NCBI GenBank assembly: GCA_013399015.1
Contig: VWZX01005690.1
Location: 1,116,001-1,180,000 of the forward strand
Length of the DNA: 64,000 nt
Source: Galbula dea
Lineage: Eukaryota > Chordata > Aves > Piciformes > Galbulidae
Reading direction: 5' to 3'
The notes beneath the pieces are model-generated. The model did not search any database. It worked only from the letters and a program-made list of their open reading frames with translations, and had not been told where the DNA came from. Every line of letters begins with the position of its first letter. The stretch's first letter is position 1. Positions 12,395-24,400 of the stretch are shown in pieces. The position numbers and the translations under genes are program-made.

Positions 12395-12565
12395 CCACAG
12401 TGTGTGGGCAAGGACATGTGTAATCCCTCCCTGGAGGTGTTTAAAAGATATATAGATGTGGTGGCTGGGGGCATGGTTTTGTGGTGTGGTGGTGATAGGT
12501 TGATGGTTGGACCTGGTGATCTTAGAGGTCTCTTCCAACTGTAATGGTTCTGTGATTCTATGTAA
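12395..12565 (+). repeat. CR1 LINE 3' fragment, sense
   Basis: Reads CCTCCCTGGAGGTGTTTAAA, ATAGATGTGGTGGCTGGGG, GATGGTTGGACCTGGTGATC, TTAGAGGTCTCTTCCAAC and GGTTCTGTGATTCTATG. Confidence 0.87.
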
Positions 12566-15500
12566 TGCAAAGCATGGCACAGAGCTTGTTGGCTCTCTGA
12601 TATTTTTGCAGCTCTTCCATGCTTTTGATTCTATGATCTGCTGAGCTTTTCTGGAGCCTTGCTCAACCAAATGCAGCATTGAGCTGTTGTTTGTAACCCG
12701 TGAAGGATGTGCAGCAGACACAACAAATGCACGTGCCCATGCTGAGCAGATCCAGATTTGGCCTGGGCTTGGTGCTGGAAGCAGGGTGGGAATTTGGGAC
12801 TGCTCTTCTTGTTCCCAGGCCATCCTCTGGGACTTGCTGTCTGACCTTGGACAAGGCCTTCTCCATCACCCTTCACATTGCCTGTGAATCGTGCTGGAGA
12901 TTTATGGGTTGGGAGTGCTGTGCATTATTAATTGCTCTTCCCCTCTCGCAGCAGTTTGCTCTCCTGGTGCGGTTGCTCACTCGGGGCCAGCATGGAGGGG
13001 GAAGACATTTTGCAGGCTGCTGTCATGGGAATCCAACCCCCAGCCTCTGCCTGACCCCCCAGAACAAAAAGCCACTGGGATGGACAGCAGCCCCAGACAG
13101 TTAGAGAGGCTAAATCAGTGTGTATGCACCTGCAAAGAGCACGTGCAGCATCTCCAGCCCCAGGGATGAAGACCAGAGGCTGCATCACTGTCCCCTCTCC
13201 TACCTAGTCCTTCAGGGACAGTCCTGGTCCCTTGGTTAGGTCATGCAGGAAATATCCTAGAAGGGAAGAGTTGTGAGCTGTGTCCAGCCTCATTTGCTGC
13301 TTGTGCCAGCGTGGTGCTGGGAGAGGGAGCATCATGCACTGGAGCAGGTCCTGGCCATCACTGGGGTTAGGATGTTGTCACCCTCTGTCACCATCTAAGC
13401 CATCAGGGTGGGTCACAGCTGGAGTGTTTGATGCCTCTTCAGCAGGTTATTGAATCAACGGAAATGTTTCTCAGCTGCTCAGAGGAGGGAGAGACACCAG
13501 TATTTTTAGCTGTTCCTGCCTGGGTTGGGAACGGGGCGTGCGTCACGCGTGGAGCTGGGAGCTTGGCCGTTTGGGCCTCTCCAGGGATGTCACGGAGCCT
13601 CCTCAGGAGCTCAGCCACCTTTCATTGCCTCAAAGCTGGGTTCTAATGGCCCTTCTGAGCTGTTTTGATGTTGGAGCACTCTCCCTGTCCTCTGCCAACA
13701 CATATCTCTATAATTAAAGCACAGCTTTCATGTCTCTTATGCTAATTTCCATAAGCTGCTTGGGGTTTGGTTTGGGTAGCCCTTGCTTGGGAAATGCCAA
13801 GGGGAAAACCACAGGGTGATCCTCACCTGGCTGAGCCCACGGGGACGTCGCATCCTCCACGTCTGCTCACCTGGGAGCCCTGATGCCACCCCCCACCGGT
13901 GTGCTTTTTGTAGAACATAAAGCTTAGCTCCCTGGGCTGAACTTTAGGAGAGGTTTTTAGCTCCTGGAGAAGTAGGTGGACACATGCTGAGGTTGCAGAA
14001 TGGCTGGAAGCTGAACCTAGCTCTGCTGAATCCTGCCTTTCCAGACCTGGGAGAGCTTAAAAATAACTACATCTTGGGCTAGTCCTTATTCTTCACCTGG
14101 TTTTTGATCTCTTGCTTTGCATGCCAGGCTTGTCTCCAGGCTTTCCTCTGCAGCCAGGATTCTCTAAAGCTGTTGCATTCATTGGGCTTTTAAATGCAGC
14201 TCCAGAGTCTGGGTTGAGCTCTGGAACCCATGTGGGAAGGAAACAGTGAAATTCATCCTATGGCTTCAGTCCACAGCCATGCTCTTCCTTACCTTGTCTC
14301 AGACTTCCTGTTGCAAATGTGGGCAGGAATAGTGTGATTTCTGTGCAGAAGCATGTCCAGATGATGCAGGAGTGGTGTTAAAGCCAGTGGGTGCAAGGCT
14401 GCCCATGGGCATGTTCTGGGTGCTGCTGGGTGCAAGCAGAGGAGCATCCAGTGTCCATATTTCACATTCTTGCTGAGCAGCAATATCACTATCGTGATAC
14501 TGTAATAGTGACATCCCTGCTGTCAGCGACCTTTGGCTCTGTAAACTTGCAAAGAAACTGAGATGACTGAGAAAGCATAGAAGGAGTTTGAGAGGGCTCC
14601 CTGAACTGGGAGCAATGAGCATGTGAGGGCTGTCCCCATCCCTGCTGCCATGGCTGTGGTTGTGACTTGGGAACCCTTGGGGTCTGTGCTGCCCAGCCCC
14701 TGCTCTGCACTGTGCAAACTCTTCTGTGTGTTATAGTAGTCAGTACTGGATTTTAATGGTGCCTTTGTGGCATTGACTGGTTTTTGGGTTTGGGCTGGGT
14801 TGTTTTTTTCTGAAGAGCTGCTTCCCTAGCACTTCTGAGTGGCTGGAAGCACTCCCCATGCAGGGAGGAGAAATGTGATGCAGGAGCATACCCCAGAGCC
14901 ACCTGCCCACATGTGCCAATTGTTCAGCTCAGACCCTTCTAGCCAGGACACACCCATGCCAAGCCCTTCCCTGGTGTCTGGCACACCCTCCTCACTTCTT
15001 GAGGTGGTTGTATTCACAAACCAGCTCTTCAAACAAACAAATCAAATGGCATTTAAAAAAAAATCTGCAAACTGCATGAAACTTGAGGGATTTCCTGAAG
15101 CAAAAGCTTGGAAAGCACCCAGACAGCCCAGCTGGACATGGGGCAGGCAGCCTCTAGCCCTGGGCACTGCCAGAGGCCCCAACATCCAGGGAAGTTCCTC
15201 CAGTCACTAATTAACCTCCTGGCTAATAACCATGTCCAGGTTTGGCTGGGCTCTGCTCTGGTTTCTCATCCGTGAGCTTGAATCACCACTTGCCTGCATT
15301 GAAATTGGAAATCATCTGAAAACTAATTGGGTGGGAGGGCTTTCAGCTCTGCACCCCTCACCCTGGCCTCATTTAAGCTCTCAGAGTGCAGGAACCCCAG
15401 TCTCAGCCGTAGCCCCACTGGCCACCTAGCTCAGCCTGGGATGCAGAGCTTCACCCTGAATGGGCCAGGGTTAGTGCCCATGGCAGCACCACTGTGAGCC
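12566..15500. other. Non-coding, probably NOTCH1 intron 2
   Basis: No supported exon. There is an AT-rich patch at 12925-12950 (GCATTATTAATTGC) and another at 13700-13760 (TATGCTAATTTCC). An RBPJ-type TGTGGGAA lies at 14231-14238. Single motifs only. Confidence 0.35.
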
Positions 15501-15504
15501 AAAG

Positions 15505-15931
15505 CTGTGGCTGTCCTTGTGCTGTGGCTGTCCTTGTGCTGTGGTGGTTCTTGTACTGTGGTGGCTCCCATGCCGTGGTGCCTCCCACGCTGTGGTAGTT
15601 CCAGTGCCATGGTGGCTCCTGGGCCATGGTGTTTTTTGTGCTGTGATGGCTTTTGTGTCTTGGTGGTTCTTGTGCTGTGGTGGCTCCCAGGCCATAGTGT
15701 TTCCAGTGCCATGGTGGCTCCCATGCTGTAGTGGTTCCAATGCTGTGGTGGCTCCCATGCTGTGGTAGTTCCAGTGCTGTAGTGGCTCCCGTGCTGTAGT
15801 GCTTCTTGTGCTGTGGTGTCTCCCATGCCAGGCTGGTTCTTGTGCTGTGGTGGCTCCCATGCCATAGTGTATCCAGCACTATGGTGGTTCCAGTGCTGTA
15901 GTGGCCTCCCATGCCATGGTGGCTCCCCAGC
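15505..15931. repeat. 17-bp minisatellite, about 25 copies
   Basis: Degenerate tandem units such as GTTCCAGTGCTGTAGTG, GCTCCCGTGCTGTAGTG and GTTCTTGTGCTGTGGTG, each 17 bp. Because 3 x 17 = 51, every frame repeats a 17-residue pattern. This explains the long low-complexity ORFs on both strands, including a 348-residue antisense one. No evidence of translation. Confidence 0.92.
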
Positions 15932-16079
15932 ACTCACCACTTCCCGCGCTGCCCTCGACGCTCTTTGTCCAGCATTGATTTTTTTTTTCTTCCTCCTTCT
16001 CATTCTTTTTTTTCCGCCTTTTTCTCCCATTGGATCTCCTCCTGACGCCTCCCTGCCTGCCAGCCGCCACCAGAGCCCG

Positions 16080-16545
16080 GCAGAGGATTGTTTTAAGAAA
16101 AAAAGCGTGTGTGGTGCAGGGGAGGGGAAAGGGACAGCGATGCTTTTAACAGATGACTGCACACTCGAGCGGTTTGCCGTCGGCCGCTCGCCCAGCCCCG
16201 CACAATGGCCTCTTCTCAAGGCGACCGTGGCCCCAAGCCCTCGCATTCCCCTGCTCGGGGCCCTGGAGCAGCCACCCAGAAGCGTGGTGGCCCCACGGCC
16301 GCGGTGCCCTGGGCTTGGAGCCGCCGGCGAGGCGAGGCGGGCATCGGCCGCGGGCAGCTGCTCTGCCTCATTAGGATGCACACCTGCTCCTCGCCGCCCT
16401 TTGTGTGCCGAGCAGATGCCCTGATTTATTATTATACACATTTTCTTTTTCATTTGGCCTGGATAATGCCGTCTCATTAACTCAAAATGTCTCCGAATCC
16501 TGACAAATTCTCACACAATCCCCAACAATGAAATCAGAATTGGGT
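16080..16545. promoter_or_regulatory. CpG-containing candidate regulatory block, NOTCH1 intron 2
   Basis: A CpG-dense half (16160-16350) runs into AT-rich, low-repeat sequence (16360-16545) with an E-box CACCTG (about 16381), CCTTTGTGTG (about 16397), TTTATTATTATAC, GGATAATGCC and CCCAACAATGAAAT, ending at an A tract (16546-16563). The texture is that of an ancient enhancer. The CpG half could also be a minor promoter. Confidence 0.35.
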
Positions 16546-16564
16546 TAAAAAAAAAAAAAAAAAG

Positions 16565-18225
16565 AGAAAATAGGGGGAAGAGGAGAGGGGGAGCAAGGCT
16601 GAAACCTGGTCCTGCCGCCAGCACGGCATGGCAAACCTCCTTCCCAACCCCCGGGTTGGGGCTGGCTGAGAGTGGGGGTTTGCTGGCTGTGCTTCACCAG
16701 AGGAGCCCTGCAGTCTTGTTCTGGGGTTTGCAAGTGGGGCTGCAGCGTTCCTCAGGACCCTCCCTGCTTGCCCAGGGGGTTGGCTCCTGTAGAAGCATTG
16801 GAGGCCATGTATGAGGCTCAGGGATGTAAGATCTCACCAGCTTGGGTGGTGATGGGTGTAAGCATGTAGTGGATGCCCTGAGCCCCAACCTGCCCAAGCA
16901 CAGCAGGGACCACAGTCCCCCAGTGTCCACGCACTGTCATCTTCCCTGGTCATCACCTCTGGCAGTGGTTGCCTTACCCTGAGCTCACAGCAATGCTTGC
17001 AACCACCTCCAGATTTATTTCTGCTCTCAAAGCCTCTGACAGCAGCTGGCAGCCTAGACTGAGCTGAGCGTGGTGTGCCGTGCTCTGCTGTGGTGACACT
17101 GCCATCATAGTGTGGGACAGCAGTGTGCCAGTGTCATCTCACTCCTCCCACACCCTACTCACAGCAGCAGCTCAACACAGCCCGGGCAGAGCAGAACATC
17201 TCCCTTTGGAAGCGGTGTAATGTGAACAGAACTGGTTGGGGACCAAGTGCATGGGTACCTCGTGTTGTAGCTGTGATACAGGAGATGCTGTGCAGGAGGG
17301 TTTTTTCTGAGAAGCTGCTGGAGATCCTCATCCCTGGAATCTTCTGTAGATGTCTCCCTGTGCACAGCTTTGCTCTGTCCTCACTTTCCTGGGGGGCAGC
17401 TTCCCAGTCTGCAGGGTCCTTTGCTGGCCCCACCTTCTGCCTAGCCTCACCAGGGTGGCCAGTGGGATTTGCCCTTGTGGTATGTCCCTGTTGCCTGCCC
17501 TGGTCCTGCAGCAGCTCCAGCCATGTTGGCCAACAATGACAGATGGTTGAGCTGGTGGCTGTATCAGGGACCCTTTTCTCAGGGCCACCACACAGAGGGG
17601 CACAGCAGCCGGAGCCACTCATCTCTCCTTGCACAGGGTTTGTCTTTGAGGAAGATCTCAGCTGGCTGTGAGGAGCAGGACTGTTTCCCACCTGTTACCA
17701 GCCAATGCTGAGCCCATGTTTGGTCGTGTTTGGGTGGTTTCTTAGGATGGAAGTAGGGTACAAATCACGCTGGTGCAGGCAGGGATGAGCAGGGGCAGAG
17801 GGCTTTTTCTCTGCTCCTTGGCCCCATGGGCTGTTGCAGGGTCTGTAGGTACCCTGGGTTGGGTGCAGGTATTGGGGTGCCCCTCATGGCCTCACCACAT
17901 CCCCTCCCCCTTTGTGCCTCAGTTTCCTCTTCAGCAAGGTGGAGGGGTGCCAAAAGAGCACATTGCAAAGAGAAGCAGGACGTCAGCGCTGGAGGCTGTG
18001 GTTTTGCAAGTCAGTGCAGGCCCCTCGATGGGGGTTGCCTTTGTTCTTGGCGCCTTTCATCTTCCTCTTCTCAGCTCAAGAGCTGCCGAGGCAGAGCCTT
18101 GCAATTGCCAAACCTGACGTGGCAGGACGCGGTGCGGGGGTCGGGCAGAGGAAAGCATTCCCAGAGCCGGTGTCCCCCAGCCCCTCAGGGCTGATCCCAC
18201 TGACAACCTGTCTTACCCTTCCCAG
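16565..18225. other. Non-coding, end of the presumed NOTCH1 intron 2
   Basis: No exon before the acceptor at 18225 can be supported. The frame of exon 3 extends upstream to about 17912 without a stop, but that part has no cysteine-spaced EGF pattern and precedes a clear CCCAG acceptor. Confidence 0.5.
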
Positions 18226-18488
18226 GTGTAGTGGTGCCTACGTGGGCGAACGGTGCCAGCTACCCAACCCCTGCCTGAGCTCTCCCTGCAAGAACGCTGG
18301 CACCTGCACCGCGGTTGTGCGCGGCAGCACCGTGGACTACACCTGTGCCTGCCGCCTGGGCTTCACCGACGAGCTCTGCCTGACGCCCCGCGACAACGTC
18401 TGCCTCAGCAACCCCTGCCGTAACGGGGGAACCTGTGAACTGCTGACACTCAGCGAGTACAAGTGCCGCTGCCCACCAGGGTGGTCAG
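18226..18488 (+). CDS. NOTCH1: NOTCH1 exon 3: end of EGF1, EGF2, most of EGF3
   Basis: 263 nt. The acceptor is CCCAG at 18221-18225 and the donor GTGAGG at 18489. The exon opens with one base that completes a Val codon and reads CSGAYVGERC, then two six-cysteine EGF units (NPCLSSPCKNAGTC and NPCRNGGTC). This is the first exon supported in the window. Confidence 0.96.
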
Positions 18489-21400
18489 GTGAGGCCACGC
18501 CGTTGCTGTGGCATAGGGACACAGTCACCTGGTCAGGGACGTGTGGGGTAGCCCTGGAAAACCCTCCATGGATGGAGGAGGGTGATGGCTCTGATGTCAG
18601 CTTCCTCTGGTGCTGCTGGGGGGAAAGGTCAGGGGGTGATCTGCAAACCAGAGTTGGGCTAGGGAGGGTCCCTGGGTGGGTGAGCCATAAGTATCCTGCA
18701 TGGATGAGGGTATTTAAGGGGTAGAGGTGGGGGAAATAGTTGCAACCAGTCCCAGAGCAGAGGTATGCTCCCACCAAGAGCCTGAGTTGCTCTTTGCATC
18801 CTCATTCTCCCTCCCTGCCTTCCCCAGGCAAAACCTGCCAGCAGGCTGACCCCTGTGCCTCCAACCCCTGTGCCAATGGGGGCCAGTGCGTCCCCTTCGA
18901 AGCCCACTACATCTGCCGGTGCACCGCTGGCTTCCATGGGGCCAACTGCAAGCAGGATGTCAACGAGTGCAGCATCACCCCACCCATCTGCAAGAACGGT
19001 GGGAGCTGCACCAACGAGGTGGGCACCTACCAGTGCTCCTGCAAGCCAGCGTACACCGGGCAGAACTGCGAGCACCTCTACGTGCCCTGCAACCCCTCAC
19101 CCTGCCAGAACGGGGGCACCTGCCGCCAGATTGGGGACACCACCTACGACTGCACTTGCCTGCCAGGTAGGAGCTGCTTCTGAGGTAGGGGGATGGAGAT
19201 AGGAGATCCTCTTGCAGCCCTTTTGCCTCCCCTATTTAAACGAGTAGTTCTTGATCTTCCCCTGAGTTATGGCTCTGGGAGGGCCAAATCCAAAGGGCTG
19301 GGAGCTCACTGTGCTGTGTGTTAAGGAAGACGTTGCCCAAAGAGGAGAGGTCATCTGGGGGCTTTTTATACTTGGTGATTCACCAAAATAGCTCCTCCAA
19401 AACAACTGTTTCAGCAGAGGCCCCTCTGCGGATGCTCATATTCCAGAATAAGAGTGCCTTTTTCCGCTTTAGCTTAATCCACTTCCAGAATGGAATAATT
19501 AGCCTGGAATAGCTGTTTTGGAAAGTTTCCGAGTGCAAATGGACTTGGGGAAGGGAGACCCTCTGCGTGCTCACTGCTGCTCCCTCCGGCAAGCACTGGA
19601 GCAGCCCAGCCGAATTACAGCCTCTGAAGTGAAGTGTTCTTACAGGAGGGGGCCCGGTGGGGGCTGTCTAAGGAGCTCAGCAACCTGTACAGGAACTCAG
19701 CACCCAAAAAGGAGGAAAAGAAAAGCAGTTGTGAAAGGGCCTCCTGACCCCTGTGAGCCCTTTCGCTTCTGCCCTTGGGCTGCGGTCTGCAGTGTTGTCA
19801 GGGCAGGGAGCAGAAGGGGTTGAGCATGGCCTCATGTTCCCCTGACCCTGCACCAGCCAGAGAAATGAAGTAGCAGAGTTTCCTACTGGCCCCACTGGTT
19901 GCCAGGGGACAAGTGCCCTTTCTCAGCCGAGCCAGCCAAGAAGTTTCCCCTCCTGTTCAGGTGGAACCTCTTGGGTTCCAGTTTGTGCTTATTGCCCCTT
20001 GTACTGTTACTGGGCACCACTGACAAGACTGTCCCCATCTTCTTGCCCCTCATCCTTTAGCATCCTTTAGCATTGAGCAGTTCCCCTCTGGGTCTGCTCT
20101 TTTCCAGGATAACCAGCCTCAGGGCTCTCTGCCTTTCCTCATAAGATTTCCCAGCGGGCACAGACCCAGCCTGGTGCCAGGGAAAGGTGCACGATCCTCA
20201 TGGGGCATCACAGGGATGTGGCCTTGATCTCTGACATAGGCTTAGATATTCAATCCACTTCCCAAAGCTTTTGGTGCCTGCAGTAACTCAGGAGACTTGT
20301 TAACCATGCAAAATACCCAGGGCACTGGAGGATCTCCCTGCTTGCCCTTCATTCCTGCTCAGCCAGGCTGGAGCAAAGCTCCTGGCCTTAGGGGCAGTGA
20401 CGTTTTGGGTCTGACCTGGTGAAGGAAATCTTTCCTTCTGGGACGAGCTGGTGCAAATGGGAGCTCCCAGGGATGATGTTCCACAGGAGCATCTCCTAGT
20501 CCTGGCCCAGCAGAGTGACATTGCCCCAGCAACATGCAGTTGGAGGGGGCATGAGGAGCAACACTGGTCCTGCCCTACCATTCTGCTGATGAGGCATTTT
20601 CCTTGGAGCATCCCAAACGCTGGGGTGAGGTGTGGCCCTCAGGGGAGCATCCTTGTTGTGGGGGGATTGGCACTTTCACACCCAGCTGCGGCTCCGTGGG
20701 CTGCTTCCAAGAGATTTGCATGCTGCACGAGCTGGTTTGTCTCCTGTGGGGTGGCAGAGCCCAGCCCCTGATCCAGGGGTACAGGATGGGGGTGTCCCTT
20801 GGCTCCTCTGCCATCCGGCACGGCTCGCTGCAGGAGCTATATCAGCTTGGGGCGGAGGCAGGAGGGACGGGGACGGGGGTGCTGTTTCTCATGATAAGAG
20901 AGTGATTGATACGTTGGTATGCAGCACAGCAGACCTGGAACAATGTCCCCTTTTCATTCCCAGAGAGGCCTGGCCCTACCAGGTTTCTTCAAGTTAAACT
21001 AATCTGGGCTGCTTTATCATGGCATTGCTGCAGTATGTAACCCTGAGTTTAAAGTAATTGCAGTACTAATTACTCATTTGGATGGTTCAAAATGAGTTAA
21101 TCCTGGTATCTAGGACATTACCAGTTATTGCTGTTCAGTCTCAGCCCAGCTGGTTCAAAATGAGGTGCAAATCAACATTATATGCTTTGGATTTCTACCA
21201 GCAATCACAAATAATCTGTCACTGCTTCTTGTGTGACAGGGCTGAGGCTATGTGGGACAGGAAAATGTGGCTCTTCAGAGTGAGAGGAAAAAATCCCAGT
21301 AGGGACAGGATCTGGGGTCCCACAGATAAGCCTGGGCACCCAGTCCCTTCCCTGTTCAGGAGGAGGTGATGTGGTGAGCTGCCTGTGTGGGTTGGCAGCC

Positions 21401-24400
21401 TGGTCTGGACCTGCAGAACGCCTTGGGGAGTTTGGGGGAGCTGCAGGTGCATGCTAGCACTGTGGGCTGGCATCAACCATCCCAACCCTGAGCACCTGGG
21501 CGGGCTGGGAAGGCTGACACCTGATAGTGGCTGGGTCAGGAGCTTTGGGGGTCTCACCGTAAGTGCAGCTCTTAACCCAAGTGCAGTTGGAGGGGGGTGA
21601 GGTGGCTTGGCAGATGCCCTGAGAAGGGCTTGGCCATTTCATTTCTACTGCAGACTCTGCAGGGAGAGGCTGGGGGTGGCACAATTTCCATGCATGCTGC
21701 GCTGTCAGGTGGAGATGATAACATAAGCCCAGGCTCACTGTACAAGATCTGGGCTGGGATGAAGCAGTGGAGTGTGGGGAGGTGGTTCACCTTGCCAGGG
21801 ACTTGGATCCCTCTCCAGGAGAAGTGCTGCTGCTGAGGCTCTTTACATGTGAAATTAAAAACTGTTGATTCAGCACTAGGTGCCACAAGCCTTCGTGGGA
21901 GCAGCCTGGCTTCATCCCGGCTTGCCGTGGAGCCGGATCCTCTGCCGCTCGGGGCAAGCATCTCCAGAGCCAGGGGCTCCGTGCTGGGGAAGCCACCGGT
22001 GCTTGCCAGGCTCCACCGATGGTGGGACAGTGCTGGGGATGAAAGCAGGCAGCTGGCTTCAAAGCTGGGCTGAGAGCACCTCGAGCATGCTTGGCACCTG
22101 ATAATAAGGAACATGCCATTGGTGGGGAAGGGGTGAGGGGGGTCTAAGGCAGTGGCATGGCCAGTTGGTCAGTTGGCATCATGGCAGATGTCTCCTCTGT
22201 GCAGGGTTCACAGGCCAGAACTGTGAGGAGAACATCAATGACTGTCCGGGCAACAACTGCAAGAATGGGGGCACCTGTGTGGATGGCGTCAACACCTACA
22301 ACTGCCAGTGCCCGCCTGAGTGGACAGGTAACACTGGTGATGACAGTGAAGGTGGCACAGGGCTGGGCTGGGAGGACAGATCCTGCCCCAGGGGTTGCTG
22401 GGGACTGGGTGGGGAGAGCCATTCTGCTTCACAGCCACACTCGTGGAGGCTGTGGGAGCTGAGCAGTGCCAGCCTCATACAGTTGCCCTGTCCACTGGCA
22501 GGTCAGTACTGCACTGAGGACGTGGATGAGTGCCAGCTGATGCCCAACGCCTGCCAGAATGGTGGCACCTGCCACAACAACCACGGTGGCTACAACTGCG
22601 TCTGCGTCAACGGCTGGACGGGTGAAGACTGCAGCGAGAACATTGATGACTGCGCCATGGCTGCCTGCTTCCATGGGGCCACCTGCCACGACCGGGTAGC
22701 CTCCTTCTACTGCGAGTGTCCCCATGGCCGCACAGGTGAGGCCCTGTCCTGTCTTGCTCTCAGTGCTGGGTAGCAGCTCTCTGCATGTCCCCTGGCTCCT
22801 AGCTGAGGTCTTGGTGCATGGTGACTTGTGTGCCTGTCACCCGTGACATGTACCTGCCTTTTGCTGTCCAGGTTTGCTGTGCCACCTCGATGACGCCTGC
22901 ATCAGCAACCCTTGCAATGAGGGCTCCAACTGTGACACCAACCCTGTCAATGGCAAAGCAATCTGCACGTGTCCTTCGGGGTACATGGGACCAGCCTGCA
23001 ACCAGGACGTGGACGAGTGCTCGCTGGGTGAGCACCAGGGCTGAGCTCGCATGGGCAATGAGAGCAGTGGGGGAGAGCAGCAGTGCAGCCAGGACCTCGT
23101 GTGCAGCTGTGAGCATGTCCTGTGAGCCGTGTTTGTGTGTTGCAGGAGCCAACCCATGTGAGCACGCAGGGAAATGCATCAACACTCAAGGGTCCTTCCA
23201 GTGCCAGTGCTTGCAGGGCTACTCAGGCCCTCGCTGTGAGATCGATGTCAACGAGTGCCTCTCCAACCCCTGCCAGAACGATGCCACCTGCCTGGACCAG
23301 ATTGGGGAGTTCCAGTGCATCTGCATGCCTGGTGGGTGCACAGCCCTGTAGATCCCTGTCTCGGTTCTGGGTGTGGGTGGTGGGAAGGCTCTGAGCTTCA
23401 GCTTGGTGTCAGTCTTGGTGAGGAACCACATGTGCCTGGAGACAGCACCAAAAGGAAAGAGCTTGGTAAAGGTGACGTGATCTCACACAGCAGTGAGAGC
23501 TGTGAGACAGGAGATAAGAGTTGATTACCATCAGCCCTACTCTGGACTCCTCTTGCCAGCTTTGTTGGCTTGGATCAAGCTGAAGGCAAGAGAGATCTGG
23601 GATGGACAACCGTGGAGCAGTTTGTGCATCATGTCCTACCAATCTGCAGCGCAGTTCCTGAGCTGCCTTTGTAAAGACAAGGCGACCTTACATGCCTTGG
23701 CGTAACTTGCCTGTCCCATGCCTTGTGCCGGCCCCGTGCTCAGTGCTGACTGTGCACTGGATCTCTCTGCAGGGTATGAAGGAGTTTACTGCGAGATCAA
23801 CACGGACGAGTGTGCCAGCAGCCCCTGCCTGCACAACGGCAACTGCCTCGACAAGATCAACGAGTTCCACTGCGAGTGCCCCACTGGTACGTGGCATCCG
23901 TCCCGCTGCCATCGTGGTGGAAACAAAGCCACGATGCATCCCAGTTGGAGCTGAGAAGGAGCTGAAAATGGACTCCTTGAATTTCAGAACCCCTCGAGAT
24001 GGGAAGAGGAGGCTGAGCACCTCTCAGTGCTTTTGGTGGAGGGTTCCCCAATGGAGCAAGGGGCTGAGCCCTACATAGGCGATGCTACTCTGGGTCTAGC
24101 CCATGGGAGAGGGAAAGGAGGATTAAACCCCACAGCTTTGCACTTGAAAAGGCTCCTCTTTGGGAAGGAGGGCTAGGGGCTGGGGGAGGGACACAGCAGC
24201 GGCTTTGAATGCGGTGTCAAAGTCACAGGGTGGAGCGGAGAATGGGGAGACGGTTAATCTGTGAAAGGAGGTTTTGAAGTTCAGAGACTTTGCTCCTCTA
24301 GAGATGTAAATAAGATGCTCTCAATGGTGGGTCGCAGCCCGCATTCAGGGCCCCCAGCAGCCATCCCCATGGAAACCCGGCACCCCGGCTGGGATGTGGC

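Larger units (their letters stand above)
19167..22204 (+). other. NOTCH1 intron 4
   Basis: 3.0 kb, GT-AG. It holds an antisense CR1 fragment (about 19938-20150) and a candidate regulatory block (20880-21240). The rest is unremarkable GC-rich intron. Confidence 0.9.

Noticed and set aside
12155..12823. 222-residue antisense ORF
   Set aside because: It runs backward across a CR1 3' end and unrelated sequence; no domain seen.
13500..13560. Possible NOTCH1 exon 2 around GGGAACGGGGCGTGCG
   Set aside because: No six-cysteine EGF1 pattern and no AG/GT pair at 79-nt spacing in the required phase.
14231..14238. RBPJ-type TGTGGGAA as a NOTCH1 autoregulatory site
   Set aside because: A single short match without a paired site or partner motif; expected by chance in 64 kb (another lies at 35930).
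15431..16477. 348-residue antisense ORF rich in His, Thr, Trp and Gly
   Set aside because: It is produced by the 17-bp minisatellite plus adjoining GC-rich DNA. Similar ORFs occur in other frames, and there is no domain, promoter or splice context.
17912..18225. Extension of NOTCH1 exon 3 upstream in the open frame
   Set aside because: No EGF pattern there. A clear acceptor at 18225 gives the exact 263-nt exon and the correct phase.
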